Source of the DNA: an uncultured Gammaproteobacteria bacterium
GTDB lineage: Bacteria; Pseudomonadota; Gammaproteobacteria; Pseudomonadales; Pseudohongiellaceae
Assembly (NCBI GenBank): GCA_913058275.1
Contig: CAJXQP010000004.1
Location: forward strand, 1-41,337
Direction: 5' to 3'
Length of the DNA: 41,337 bases
The notes beneath the pieces were generated by a model, which was not told the origin of the DNA, ran no database searches, and was given only the letters and a program-made list of their open reading frames with translations. Shown piece by piece: positions 11,080 to 22,287 of the stretch (position 1 is the first letter of the stretch; each line of letters begins with the position of its first letter). A program made the translations under genes and the position numbers.

Positions 11080-12069
11080 TCAGTTTGGCTTTGGTTTCAA
11101 TTTTTCAAGATACACTGACGCGTCAAATCCGTAAGTGGCAAAACGCGCCTCTACATTCCTTAGCCTTTCTAGGCTCCAATAGTCATCTCCAGGCAAAGGA
11201 AAGTCCAACACACTGCGCTGCAGTGGCGTACTGCGGCCGATTAGTGACTCAACATTTCCATAGTAGCTTTCTCGAGAAAATCCCTCATTCCAATTACAAA
11301 CGCCTCGTGCATCGGCACGTTTCCATGCCAGGTTGTGTACTCGGCGTAGTTTGCCCGCCACTAGCGGGCGGCCTCGGTGCCACAAGTCGTGACGGTAAAA
11401 TAAAATAGTACCAGGGGTAAACTGCACAACTTGCTCTCGCTCGTAAAGTTGTTGTCTGAGTTCATAAATATTGGGATGGTTTTCTTTAAACCAATTTTCC
11501 ACAGTTGCTCGGTCATTGAAAAAAGGATTGGCCGCTTGGCCTGGCATATTTACATAAGGTGGTTGATACACCGGGTCATCTACTCCGCGACGTGTAACAT
11601 AGCCCGTTCCGCCTCCTGTCTCATCACAGTCATCATAATAGACAACTGCAGCAACTACATCCGGCGTGTCCCATTGTGGGTGCAACACTGTGTTGTTACC
11701 GTAGTCCATGTGCATCCGCTGATCGGTGTTTGCCTGAGCTTCATGATGCTCGTCAGCCACGCCAATTTTAGGCCACAGACCTGCTTGAATCAGCCTCACA
11801 TCCTGCGTGCCGAGTAATTTTTGAGCAGCTAATATTAGCGGTTCACTCAATACTAGATCGTCAAGGGGGTTTATAAACGTTGGAAATTCGAATTTTTTGT
11901 CAGGATTACCAAAATCTAAATGATTGCTGTCTATCTGATCTATTGTAAAATTGACATTGAGCCACTTAAGCGCTGGATCAACTACTTGTGCAGGCAGCCG
12001 GCAAATAACAGCTCCTTCTTCTTTCCATATTTGTATTTGCGAGCTTGAGAGCATAGTTGAGTTGATCAC
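11080..12069 (-). CDS. Phytanoyl-CoA dioxygenase (PhyH) family 2OG-Fe(II) oxygenase
   Basis: HMDYGNNT (HxD), TPGTILFYRHDLWHRGRP distal His/Arg; PhyH-type layout. Confidence 0.8.
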   Translation of the reverse strand: MINSTMLSSSQIQIWKEEGAVICRLPAQVVDPALKWLNVNFTIDQIDSNHLDFGNPDKKFEFPTFINPLDDLVLSEPLILAAQKLLGTQDVRLIQAGLWPKIGVADEHHEAQANTDQRMHMDYGNNTVLHPQWDTPDVVAAVVYYDDCDETGGGTGYVTRRGVDDPVYQPPYVNMPGQAANPFFNDRATVENWFKENHPNIYELRQQLYEREQVVQFTPGTILFYRHDLWHRGRPLVAGKLRRVHNLAWKRADARGVCNWNEGFSRESYYGNVESLIGRSTPLQRSVLDFPLPGDDYWSLERLRNVEARFATYGFDASVYLEKLKPKPN

Positions 12070-12551
12070 AAAGTTATTCGATTTAGCTAGAACCCTATTG
12101 TACAGGGCTAGATTCAGGGTTTGGGCTTAGCATGTTCAAAGAAGAAAACGGTGTAAGCGGCTTCCTTTTTGATTTTATTGTTACTGAGTGCCAACTCGAT
12201 CTAAGGGAGGTCGACCCCTTCAGTCTCTCTTATAGGCACCCTATTGAGTTCAATATTGTCGGATTCATATACGAGTGGTAACGATCTAAGGTTGTTAGAT
12301 CGAACTAGGTGGCTTGCTCTTCCATTCGCTGTTATATGGCTTTCCTAAATCTGCGGGCAATTGGTTTTTAGAAAGTCACTGAATTGCATTAACCGATACC
12401 TATAGAGTACACCGGAGGACAAACACAATATTATGCCAACAATTATTATCTCTACACTCAACTTGGCTATTGCTCCATTCTGGTATATATAACATTTGTA
12501 CACATAGTCCGCGCGGTATTTATCTCCGCTCCAAGTCTTAATATTTACAAC

Positions 12552-13973
12552 TTAATCAGAATACAGCATGGCCAATTGTATGGCTTGTCTTTCGAGTAGG
12601 AGGGAGTTGTCCGACATTGGGTCGTTGCTTAAGTAGGTCTTCATTTCCACGCCGGCGTCGACGATCGAAAACTCCTCGGCGTCGATTCGAGCTCCTGCGC
12701 CGGCATGGTCGAAGCAGTGCTCACTGATCAACAGCGAATTATTTGGCGCCTCGTCACATATCTTTCTGGTTGCATCAAGTGTCTTGCCGGTCAGGTTGTT
12801 CTTTTCCTGTGTTACCGGTGAATACAATCCGCTGACGGCCTGTCCACTGTGTACGGCGAGTTTAAATTTCGCGGCTATGTGCTCACCCTCTATATCATTC
12901 AGATCACCTACCAGTTGCAGAAAAAGTTGTCCGGAGCAGATGGCATAGAAGGCTTGTTCTTCTTCTAGTTGTTCGGAAGCAAAATTAATTACGACTTCAT
13001 CTTCTGAGCAGTAGGTTACTTTCCCGTTGTACAGCTGCGCGACTTTTCCAGCGAAGAAATAATACTTGTTCAATAGGTTTACCAAAGTTCCTTCGCTAAG
13101 TGTAGAGGCGAGGTAGTAAAAGTTTGCCATCTTGATAGACAGTAGAGTCACATCTTGCGTGCCGTAACTGGGTGTAAATTGTTCCGGATCGGCCTCCGGC
13201 TTTCGATGCCCGAAGTTATCTAGGAAGGTATTCTGCGCCAAGAATTCGGCGGTGGCATTGAATTGTCGAATAGCGAGGCTGAGCTCATTGTTGTTGCTAG
13301 GCTCTGGGCAGGTTTCGATTTCGCCTTTTCTAATATTGCTGATAGCAAAGGCGAGCAAGTTTGCAGGAAAGCTAATCAGATATTGAAAATAGGTTGTGGT
13401 AAGTGTGACAGCAACTATTAGCAGCAGTACAGTTGCCGCTAGAACAAACAGGAAATTATTAACGATTCCAGTTTCGATATAGCTCACATCGAGGCTAAGG
13501 CGCACATAGCCTGCTGTTGAGCCTGCAACATTTATCGGGGCTAGGTAGTCGGCCTGAGCTCTATTGAGCTGTATAGGCAGGGGGATGATTGTTGCAGGTG
13601 TTTCCAATTCGCTTCTAGCGGCGGCGATGACCTCGTTGTCGATATTGACTACTGCTATTTCGCCTATCGATGAATTTCTAGCCAGATTGCCTAGTATGAC
13701 ATTCATGCTGATCATGTCATTTGCTAGCACCAGCTCGGTGAGTTGTGTGGCGGTTTGCTGCGCTAGAATATTTCCGAGATTGTCAGCCTGCTGGCGTAAG
13801 ATATTCTGCGTATTGTAGTTGCTGATCAGCCAGAAAATGCACATTGCGAGTAATAACAGCAGGCTGACCGCAGTGGCGAACTTTCGGGAAATCTGACTAT
13901 TCTTTTTCGCTGACGCCGAGCTTGTTTCGGCGGACGAGCTATTCTGGGGAAGATTTTCTTGCAACGCGACCAC
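12552..13973 (-). CDS. Membrane protein with AhpA/YtjB-like N-terminal region and degenerate adenylate/guanylate cyclase-homology domain (GTG start)
   Basis: Two TM segments around a periplasmic domain, HAMP-like linker, then class III cyclase-like fold (VTLLSIKMANFYYLA...GKVTYCSEDEVVINF...FKLAVHSGQAVSGLY). Confidence 0.7.
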   Translation of the reverse strand: MVALQENLPQNSSSAETSSASAKKNSQISRKFATAVSLLLLLAMCIFWLISNYNTQNILRQQADNLGNILAQQTATQLTELVLANDMISMNVILGNLARNSSIGEIAVVNIDNEVIAAARSELETPATIIPLPIQLNRAQADYLAPINVAGSTAGYVRLSLDVSYIETGIVNNFLFVLAATVLLLIVAVTLTTTYFQYLISFPANLLAFAISNIRKGEIETCPEPSNNNELSLAIRQFNATAEFLAQNTFLDNFGHRKPEADPEQFTPSYGTQDVTLLSIKMANFYYLASTLSEGTLVNLLNKYYFFAGKVAQLYNGKVTYCSEDEVVINFASEQLEEEQAFYAICSGQLFLQLVGDLNDIEGEHIAAKFKLAVHSGQAVSGLYSPVTQEKNNLTGKTLDATRKICDEAPNNSLLISEHCFDHAGAGARIDAEEFSIVDAGVEMKTYLSNDPMSDNSLLLERQAIQLAMLYSD

Positions 13974-14057
13974 TCTGTTGGTGACTCTGATGGCTCTGAG
14001 CCTTAAGAATAGCAGTTACCGGCGTGCATCCCCAATCAAATTGTCAATGATGCCTGC

Positions 14058-14720
14058 TTAGCTAGAGCCAAAGTTTGCTGTCCGTGTCTTGATAAATTCA
14101 AATCTCATAGAGGTCGATGGCGGGTGTAGACAGTTTCCCTGCATGAAATCGACATTGGCCTGCCATAGCAGTGGCAGGATGGGGAGTTGTCCCAGCATGG
14201 GAGCGATTACACTTATTCCTTTTTCGTGTAGTTCTTCTATCAGGGAGCTCAAGAACTCCAGGTTGGTTTGATTCACATCTACCTTTCTTAGGAGGCCGGT
14301 GTCTAGCTTCACGTAGGCTGCTGGTACCAGAGATAAGTAGCGTAGCGGCTTCGGCGTGCAACCAAAATTCGACAGAGAGAGTTTGCAGCCTAATTTTTCA
14401 ATGACCTCGCAGAAGGTACTTAGGTGATGCTGTGCGATAAGTGCGTCGGTCTCGCTGATCTGAAAGATGAGCTGCGAGGCGAAAGACCTTCTTCCGCTTA
14501 GTTGCTGCTCCAGCCAGCGCAGGAAATGGACGCTGACGAGAGAGTTATGGCTTAGATTTACCACGAGACGCCGATTGCTAATGGCGTCTTTAGAAAGCTG
14601 TCTCATAACTTGTTCGATTATTCGTCGATCGAGCTCTTCACCCAGCGCGTTTTTTACTGCCGTTTCGAATAATAGGAGAGTTGGTAGGCTCTGCTCGCGC
14701 TGCGCAAGTGCGCAGCGCAC
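14058..14720 (-). CDS. Degenerate EAL-domain segment, possibly translated from GTG at 14720
   Basis: ORF with YVKLD and QGN...P EAL-domain landmarks; start GTG lies one codon after the TAA. Confidence 0.55.
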   Translation of the reverse strand: MRCALAQREQSLPTLLLFETAVKNALGEELDRRIIEQVMRQLSKDAISNRRLVVNLSHNSLVSVHFLRWLEQQLSGRRSFASQLIFQISETDALIAQHHLSTFCEVIEKLGCKLSLSNFGCTPKPLRYLSLVPAAYVKLDTGLLRKVDVNQTNLEFLSSLIEELHEKGISVIAPMLGQLPILPLLWQANVDFMQGNCLHPPSTSMRFEFIKTRTANFGSS

Positions 14721-14723
14721 CTC

Positions 14724-15455
14724 TTAGTGCTGCAGCGGGTCTTCTGTAAGATTAACGAATGCTTGAAAATTAAGTTCGAGCTTGGAGCATGCTAGAGCCG
14801 CATGTAATTGTTTAAGAGCGATATCCGGACTAATTAAGACTAGATGTGCGGGCAGCAGCTCCCTGTGGTGGTGAGCGAGGCTTAGATTGTGTCGGGCCCT
14901 AGCGAAGACTACGGGCCAGGAAGGTATATTCGATTCGAGTTTGGCCAAGCCAACGCCGCACTTGAGTTCGAGCTGCCGTGGCAGTGAGGGTGAAACCGCG
15001 CTTAGCAAAGCTTGTTTGAGCTTATCCGTTATCAGCCGTGCATTGACGCTATAATCGGCAAGCAAAAGCACGGCAAATTCAAAGTTGTGGCAACGACAAA
15101 GCAGGGCGCGTTTGGGGAGAGAGGCCTTTAACAACTGTGCGATATCGGTCAATAGCAGGTCGGCCTCGGATAAGCCAACCCAACTGCGAATCTCATAGAA
15201 GTTTTCGAGTTGCAGCAATGCGAGTGTCGCCGTGAGCTTGCGACTCTGTTCCAGGCACGTGTCGATAGCGCGACAGAGATATCTCTGACCATGCAGGCCC
15301 GTCAGAGCATCTTTCTCGAAGGTCTCTATTTTGTCGATCTTGTGCAGGCGGTTATCTGGCCGGGCACTAGGGCTGTGAATATTTTCTGGCGGTGGCGGCT
15401 CGATTAGAGAGTTCGACGAGTTTTGAGCCGGTTCAAGTGAGTGTCGACTTTCCAT
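14724..15455 (-). CDS. Degenerate GGDEF-domain segment (GGDEF site reads CHNFEF)
   Basis: DALTGLHGQRYLCRAID...LLCRCHNFEFAVLL...LKCGVGLAKL...ARARHNLSLAH diguanylate-cyclase fold. Confidence 0.75.
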   Translation of the reverse strand: MESRHSLEPAQNSSNSLIEPPPPENIHSPSARPDNRLHKIDKIETFEKDALTGLHGQRYLCRAIDTCLEQSRKLTATLALLQLENFYEIRSWVGLSEADLLLTDIAQLLKASLPKRALLCRCHNFEFAVLLLADYSVNARLITDKLKQALLSAVSPSLPRQLELKCGVGLAKLESNIPSWPVVFARARHNLSLAHHHRELLPAHLVLISPDIALKQLHAALACSKLELNFQAFVNLTEDPLQH

Positions 15456-15469
15456 CCTTGGCGATATCC

Positions 15470-16486
15470 TTAAGCTATTCTGGTTTTGCCTCGCTCCCCC
15501 GGGTTTTCTCTTACGAGTCTAGGAACCAGATATCCCGGCAATGAAGCATGCAGGGTCTTTATTAGTGCGGTGGCGTGTTGGTCAGTCACGTAGAAGTGCT
15601 CGGTACCGGCAACTTGGTCGGGCATGTGTAAGTAATAGGGTAGTACATTGTGCTTAAAAAGCGCCTTATTCAGATCAATCAATGCATCGGCGTTATCGTT
15701 AACATCCTTTAAAACAACTGCCTGATTAAGCATTGTGACGCCAGCTTCGCCTAATGTGTCGAATTTATCGGTTACCGTGCTATCTAGCTCTTGGCGATGA
15801 TTGCAGTGCACAACCATGACGACTCGTAGCCGGGTCTCATTCAGACAATCTATTAGTTCGCGAGTTATCCGCTGCGGGATAACTATGGGCAAACGGGTAT
15901 GAATCCTGACGGTGGTAAGGGTTTTGATATTCGCTAATTGCTGGAGTAGCCAGTGAAATTGCTTATCTGAGATCGCCAACGGGTCACCGCCACTGAGGAT
16001 GACCTCCTCGATGCTGCTATCTGCCGCAATATAGGCGAACGCCTCCTCCCATTGAGCTCGGCTGGGGGAGTTGGCCCGATAGTCGAAATGGCGCCGAAAA
16101 CAGTAACGACAATGGATCGCGCAATGCGGCGCGGCGGTTAGCAGAACGCGCCCCTGATATTTGTGTAGAAGCCCAGGAATCGGATTGAATTCCTCTTCAT
16201 TGAGAGGGTCTACCACAAAGCCATCAGCCTGGTTATCCTCGAATTCTGAGGGCCAGATCTGCAGTAGTAGCGGGTCATTCCAGTTGCTCTTTTCTATTCG
16301 TTCCACGAAGGGTCTAGGCGCTTTCAAAGGAAATTGAGCGAGTGCCTCCAAACTGTATGGGCAAGTGTCCGGATTAAGTTCTAATAGTCGCAATAATTTC
16401 TGCGGATCTGTTATTAGATCGGATAGAATCTCCTGCCATGTCTCAGCGCGATCTGATTGAATAAGTGATACAGCTTGGTTTGTCAT
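15470..16486 (-). CDS. epmB: EF-P beta-lysylation protein EpmB (lysine 2,3-aminomutase-like radical SAM)
   Basis: Radical SAM CAIHCRYCFRRHF; DPLAISD; KAM-type. Start trimmed to MTNQAVSLIQ; divergent from efp. Confidence 0.93.
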   Translation of the reverse strand: MTNQAVSLIQSDRAETWQEILSDLITDPQKLLRLLELNPDTCPYSLEALAQFPLKAPRPFVERIEKSNWNDPLLLQIWPSEFEDNQADGFVVDPLNEEEFNPIPGLLHKYQGRVLLTAAPHCAIHCRYCFRRHFDYRANSPSRAQWEEAFAYIAADSSIEEVILSGGDPLAISDKQFHWLLQQLANIKTLTTVRIHTRLPIVIPQRITRELIDCLNETRLRVVMVVHCNHRQELDSTVTDKFDTLGEAGVTMLNQAVVLKDVNDNADALIDLNKALFKHNVLPYYLHMPDQVAGTEHFYVTDQHATALIKTLHASLPGYLVPRLVRENPGERGKTRIA

Positions 16487-16653
16487 CTCGTAACCCGAAA
16501 CAGTGTTTGATTTTATAAAGGCACTTGCTAGTATCCGTTGCCATATCATAGCAACATAAGGCTGCAACCTTCGATACCTAGTTGTTCGTGGCTTAGACCG
16601 CCACTGCGAATCGAAATAACTGGCTTGTACACAAATAGCATTAAGAGGAAAAA

Positions 16654-17226
16654 ATGGCTACATACTCCACCAGCGAATTCAAATCAGGGCTTAAGGTCCT
16701 TATCGACTCCGAACCCTGCTCGATGATCGAAGTTGAAAAAGTAAAGCCCGGCAAGGGACAGGCATTCGATCGCGTGAAGCTGCGCAATCTGGTTAATGGC
16801 AGAGTCTGGGAGCGTACCTTCAAGTCCGGTGAATCAATCGAAGCGGCTGATGTCATGGAATTGGAGATGGAGTATCTGTACGAGGATGGAGAGTTTTGGC
16901 ATTTTATGAAGACCGATGACAGCTTCGAGCAAGTTGCTGCCGACGTTAATGCTATCGTTGACGCAAAAATCTGGCTGAAGGAGCAGGACAAGTACACGAT
17001 GGTTTTGTGGAACGATGCGCCTATCTCGGTTACTGCACCAAATTTTGTCGAACTCGAAGTTACTGACACCGATCCTGGCTTAAAGGGTGATACGGCGCAG
17101 GGTGGCACTAAACCGGCGACCTTAAGTTCGGGAGCTGTAGTTAAGGTACCTCTGTTCGTTAATATTGGCGACGTGCTTCGGGTCGATACGCGAAACTCCG
17201 AATACCAGAATCGCGTCACCAAATAG
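16654..17226 (+). CDS. efp: Elongation factor P
   Basis: Full EF-P with modifiable Lys in VKPGKGQAF and C-terminal [25 protein letters not shown] upstream. Confidence 0.98.
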   Translation: MATYSTSEFKSGLKVLIDSEPCSMIEVEKVKPGKGQAFDRVKLRNLVNGRVWERTFKSGESIEAADVMELEMEYLYEDGEFWHFMKTDDSFEQVAADVNAIVDAKIWLKEQDKYTMVLWNDAPISVTAPNFVELEVTDTDPGLKGDTAQGGTKPATLSSGAVVKVPLFVNIGDVLRVDTRNSEYQNRVTK

Positions 17227-17281
17227 AATTTCCATTCGCACTGCCGCTTAAGCACTCCGTAGATTTTGGAAGGATGAAAAC

Positions 17282-18238
17282 ATGGTTGATTGGAAACCAA
17301 GTGCGTCCTTACAAAATCTACAGCAGCGTGCTAACGCGCTCGCTAAAATCCGACGATTCTTTTCCGAACGTGATGTTCTCGAAGTAGAGACTCCTCTACT
17401 AGCCAGCTCAACTGTGCCAGATGTTTATATTGAATCAATCGCTGCCGAAGTGGTAGAAGGAAACTCGAGCCGCAAGAATTTTCTGCAAACCTCTCCAGAA
17501 TTTTTTATGAAGCGACTGCTGGCTAGTGGCAGCGGTTCTATCTATCAGATCGCTAAAGCCTTTAGGCAGGAAGAAAAAGGATCAAGACACAACATCGAGT
17601 TTACTTTGCTCGAATGGTATCGGTTGTCCTATTCTCTAGATCAATTAATGACGGAGCTGGAGCAGCTAGTTCAAGAGGTGCTCGGCTGCGGCCCAATCTC
17701 GCGTTTCAGCTATCGAGAAATATTTCAGCAGCACCTGCAAATTGACCCACATGAAACCTCACTCGAAGAACTGCAGCAGCTGGCAAGCACTGAAATTGAT
17801 TTGAGTGGTGGCGACCTAAGCAAGACAGACTATCTGCAGCTATTACTGAGCAACTGTATTGAGCCTAAGCTGCCGCCATATTGCATTATTTATGATTATC
17901 CCCAAGAGCAGGCTGCGCTGGCTACTCTTACGGCGGACGAGCATGGAGTCATCGTTGCGAAACGTTTCGAATTGTTTGGTCATTCGATGGAGTTAGCGAA
18001 CGGTTATTTCGAGCTTAGTGATGCCGCTGAACAGCGCGCACGATTTGAGAAGGACAACGCTGCAAGAAAGGAGAAAGGGCTGCAGACTCATGACGCAGAC
18101 GAGAAGCTAATCGCCGCATTAGAAAGCGGATTGCCGAGCTGCTCAGGTGTTGCTGTGGGCGTGGATAGACTGCTGATGTTGTTGGTTGGGGCTAAAAACA
18201 TCAGCGAAGTAATTAGTTTCGACAGCGAGCGTGCTTAA
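17282..18238 (+). CDS. epmA: EF-P--(R)-beta-lysine ligase EpmA (GenX/PoxA)
   Basis: Truncated class II LysRS-like: RRFFSERDVLEVETPLL, YQIAKAFRQEEKGSRHNIEFTLLEWYR, SGVAVGVDRLLML; follows efp. Confidence 0.96.
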   Translation: MVDWKPSASLQNLQQRANALAKIRRFFSERDVLEVETPLLASSTVPDVYIESIAAEVVEGNSSRKNFLQTSPEFFMKRLLASGSGSIYQIAKAFRQEEKGSRHNIEFTLLEWYRLSYSLDQLMTELEQLVQEVLGCGPISRFSYREIFQQHLQIDPHETSLEELQQLASTEIDLSGGDLSKTDYLQLLLSNCIEPKLPPYCIIYDYPQEQAALATLTADEHGVIVAKRFELFGHSMELANGYFELSDAAEQRARFEKDNAARKEKGLQTHDADEKLIAALESGLPSCSGVAVGVDRLLMLLVGAKNISEVISFDSERA

Positions 18239-18259
18239 AAACAGACGAACCAAAAGCGA

Positions 18260-19120
18260 TTATTCTGCCTTGCTCGCTTCTTCTAACAACCTTTTTATGT
18301 ACAATTTTCTAAGTCTACCTGTGATTTCTCCCGGTGTTCCGTCCGCTATTTTCTCGCCGTCGATACTCACAACTGGCAAGGTGATCGTTGTAGCGCTGCT
18401 TATAAAGGCTTCATCGGCTTGCAGTGCTTCCTCGACCGTAAACAGTCGCTGCTCTAGCTCTATCCCTTCTCGCTCGGCTATTTCGATAAGCGTACGACGG
18501 CGTATGCCAGGAAGAATCAAGTTTGAAAGGGGCCGAGTAATGATTTTCTTATTTTTGATGATGTAGGCACTCGAAGTCACGCCTTCGGTGACGAAGCCAT
18601 CTTCCACCATCCAACCTTCGTTCGCGCCCTTGCTATGAGCATCTTGCTTCGCAAGACACTGGGCAAGTAGGTTCACCGATTTTATGTCGCGTCGTTTCCA
18701 ACGAATGTCTTCACTCGTAGAAACCGCGATACCAGATTCGGCTAAGGGATTGTTTAGCAAATTCATCTGCGATGTGAACGCGACCAGTGAAGGTGCGGTA
18801 TCGATTGGAAAGACGAAGTCCCTGTCGGCGATACCCCTTGTCACTTGTGAATAGACGAAGCCCTCTTCCAATTTATTGCGAGAGATAAGTTCCTGCATGA
18901 TGTCGAGATACTCTTGTTGGGAACAAGGCCATGTGATGCTCAGCTCCGAGAGAGATCTATCAAGGCGCTCCAGGAAGTAGTCGCGATCAACTAACTTGCC
19001 AACAACAACCGGCACAACTTCATACACGCCATCACCGAAGATAAAGCCACGATCGAATACAGAGATCTTTGCAGCCTCTTCAGGGGCGTACTCGCCATTC
19101 ACATATACGATTCTACTCAA
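18260..19120 (-). CDS. Class IV PLP aminotransferase, D-alanine transaminase-like (TTG start overlapping upstream stop)
   Basis: YVNGEYAPEEAAKISVFDRGFIFGDGVYEV, IKSVNLLAQCLAKQDA, NLILPGIRRRTLIEIA. Confidence 0.88.
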   Translation of the reverse strand: MSRIVYVNGEYAPEEAAKISVFDRGFIFGDGVYEVVPVVVGKLVDRDYFLERLDRSLSELSITWPCSQQEYLDIMQELISRNKLEEGFVYSQVTRGIADRDFVFPIDTAPSLVAFTSQMNLLNNPLAESGIAVSTSEDIRWKRRDIKSVNLLAQCLAKQDAHSKGANEGWMVEDGFVTEGVTSSAYIIKNKKIITRPLSNLILPGIRRRTLIEIAEREGIELEQRLFTVEEALQADEAFISSATTITLPVVSIDGEKIADGTPGEITGRLRKLYIKRLLEEASKAE

Positions 19121-19638
19121 GTTGGCCCTCTTCTATTAAATTGCTGCGCAAAATCAGTCAGTTCGCTGCCATCTAGCCGTTGTACCGTCCAGCCATCCAT
19201 GGGTGCGGCACCTATCGATCTATAGAATTGAATCGAAGGCTCATTCCAATCTAACACCGACCATTCCACCCGCATACAGTTACGCTCCACAGCAAGCTTG
19301 GCGATATAGGCTAGCATCAGCTTTCCATAGCCCTTGCCGCGCTTCTCGGGTTTCACATAGATGTCTTCAAGATAGATGCCGGGTCGGCCAGTGAAGGTAG
19401 AGAAGTTATGAAAGAACAGCGAGTAGCCAACGGCTTCACCTTTATACTCTCCAATCGTCACTTCGGCGTAAGTCTTCTCTCCAAATAGAGTTTCTGCTAG
19501 CGTTGCAGCTGTTGCTACAACCTCGTGGCTCAGTTTTTCGTAGTCTGCTAGCTCCTGAATGAAACTTAGAATCAGTGCGCAGTCATCGACCGTAGCTGAA
19601 CGAATAGTAAAATCAGGGATACTGGTGGCTTGTTTCAT
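19117..19638 (-). CDS. GNAT family N-acetyltransferase (start trimmed to MKQATSIPDF)
   Basis: IYLEDIYVKPEKRGKGYGKLMLAYIAKLAVERNCMRVEWSVLDWNEPSIQFYRSIGA acetyl-CoA motif; RBS before 19638. Confidence 0.88.
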   Translation of the reverse strand: MKQATSIPDFTIRSATVDDCALILSFIQELADYEKLSHEVVATAATLAETLFGEKTYAEVTIGEYKGEAVGYSLFFHNFSTFTGRPGIYLEDIYVKPEKRGKGYGKLMLAYIAKLAVERNCMRVEWSVLDWNEPSIQFYRSIGAAPMDGWTVQRLDGSELTDFAQQFNRRGPT

Positions 19639-19799
19639 TAATCGTTCTCTTCTCTTTTTTTTCGATAGTCGCAATAAGGCACTCATCAAATTATGATTTT
19701 GCACACTTGATGAGCGGTTTTGCTCAGCTAAGCGGCCGATTATACAGCACATCTGCGACTTAGAGCATCTGCTGCGGCCTGTAAGTGTTGGTCCCTGAC

Positions 19800-19808
19800 T
19801 GCTATAAT
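19800..19808 (+). promoter_or_regulatory. Putative extended -10 promoter (TGCTATAAT) for icd
   Basis: TGN-TATAAT at 19800-19808, upstream of icd; -35 not obvious. Confidence 0.45.
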
Positions 19809-19845
19809 GTGCGCCCTTTTTGCCCCAAGGTGGGCGACTTCAAAA

Positions 19846-19878
19846 GTGTACACACAGATCACTACGTGGGGTGTACAC
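19846..19878. promoter_or_regulatory. Pair of GTGTACAC palindromes in the icd leader, candidate operator
   Basis: GTGTACAC at 19846-19853 and 19871-19878, centres 25 nt apart. Confidence 0.4.
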
Positions 19879-19917
19879 AAAGGGCGTAAGCAGCGAACAC
19901 AGCACTAGCCTGGCTAG

Positions 19918-22170
<2,253 letters not shown>

Positions 22171-22185
22171 TCTGCCTCAACATTC

Positions 22186-22230
22186 CCAATCACTCTCGGC
22201 GAGTAAAATCTAAGCGCCGAGGGTGATTGG
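22186..22230. terminator. Hairpin just downstream of icd
   Basis: CCAATCACTCTCGGCG(22186-22201)/CGCCGAGGGTGATTGG(22215-22230), 16-bp stem with one G-T wobble; no clear T-tract. Confidence 0.6.
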
Positions 22231-22287
22231 AATCCTTCTAGAAAAAATCTCCAACTTGTCTCTAAACCTTTGATTTCCTAGAATCAG
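22188..22287 (-). pseudogene. Decayed LysE-family C-terminal remnant, similar to 24071-24170
   Basis: 100-nt gap-free alignment to the 3' end of the LysE gene (75/100 identical, counted by hand); minus-strand translation LILGNQRFRDKLEIFSRRIPITLGA*ILLAESD vs VIRGNRNFRDQLDKISGAILISLGAYVLLAESD. Confidence 0.75.

Larger units (their letters stand above)
14058..15455 (-). pseudogene. FimX-like GGDEF-EAL protein interrupted by one in-frame TAA (14724-14726)
   Basis: GGDEF half (14724..15455) ends ...FQAFVNLTEDPLQH-TAA and continues in the same frame GAG GTG CGC... EVRCALAQREQSLPTLLLFETAVKNALGEELDRRIIEQVMRQL (EAL half). Ends DFMQGNCLHPPSTSMRFEF like FimX-type EAL domains. Confidence 0.8.

Noticed and set aside
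10854-11817. Plus-strand ORFs of 184 and 128 aa over the hydrolase/PhyH genes
   Set aside because: Antisense to two well-supported genes; translation resembles no protein family.
14724-14726. Genome-wide stop-codon reassignment to explain the FimX-like TAA
   Set aside because: TAA is a normal terminator elsewhere in the window (e.g. parE ends GAA TAA), so reassignment is not supported.
16641-17300. 219-aa minus-strand ORF over efp
   Set aside because: Fully antisense to a clearly conserved efp; low-complexity Ser/Thr-rich shadow translation.
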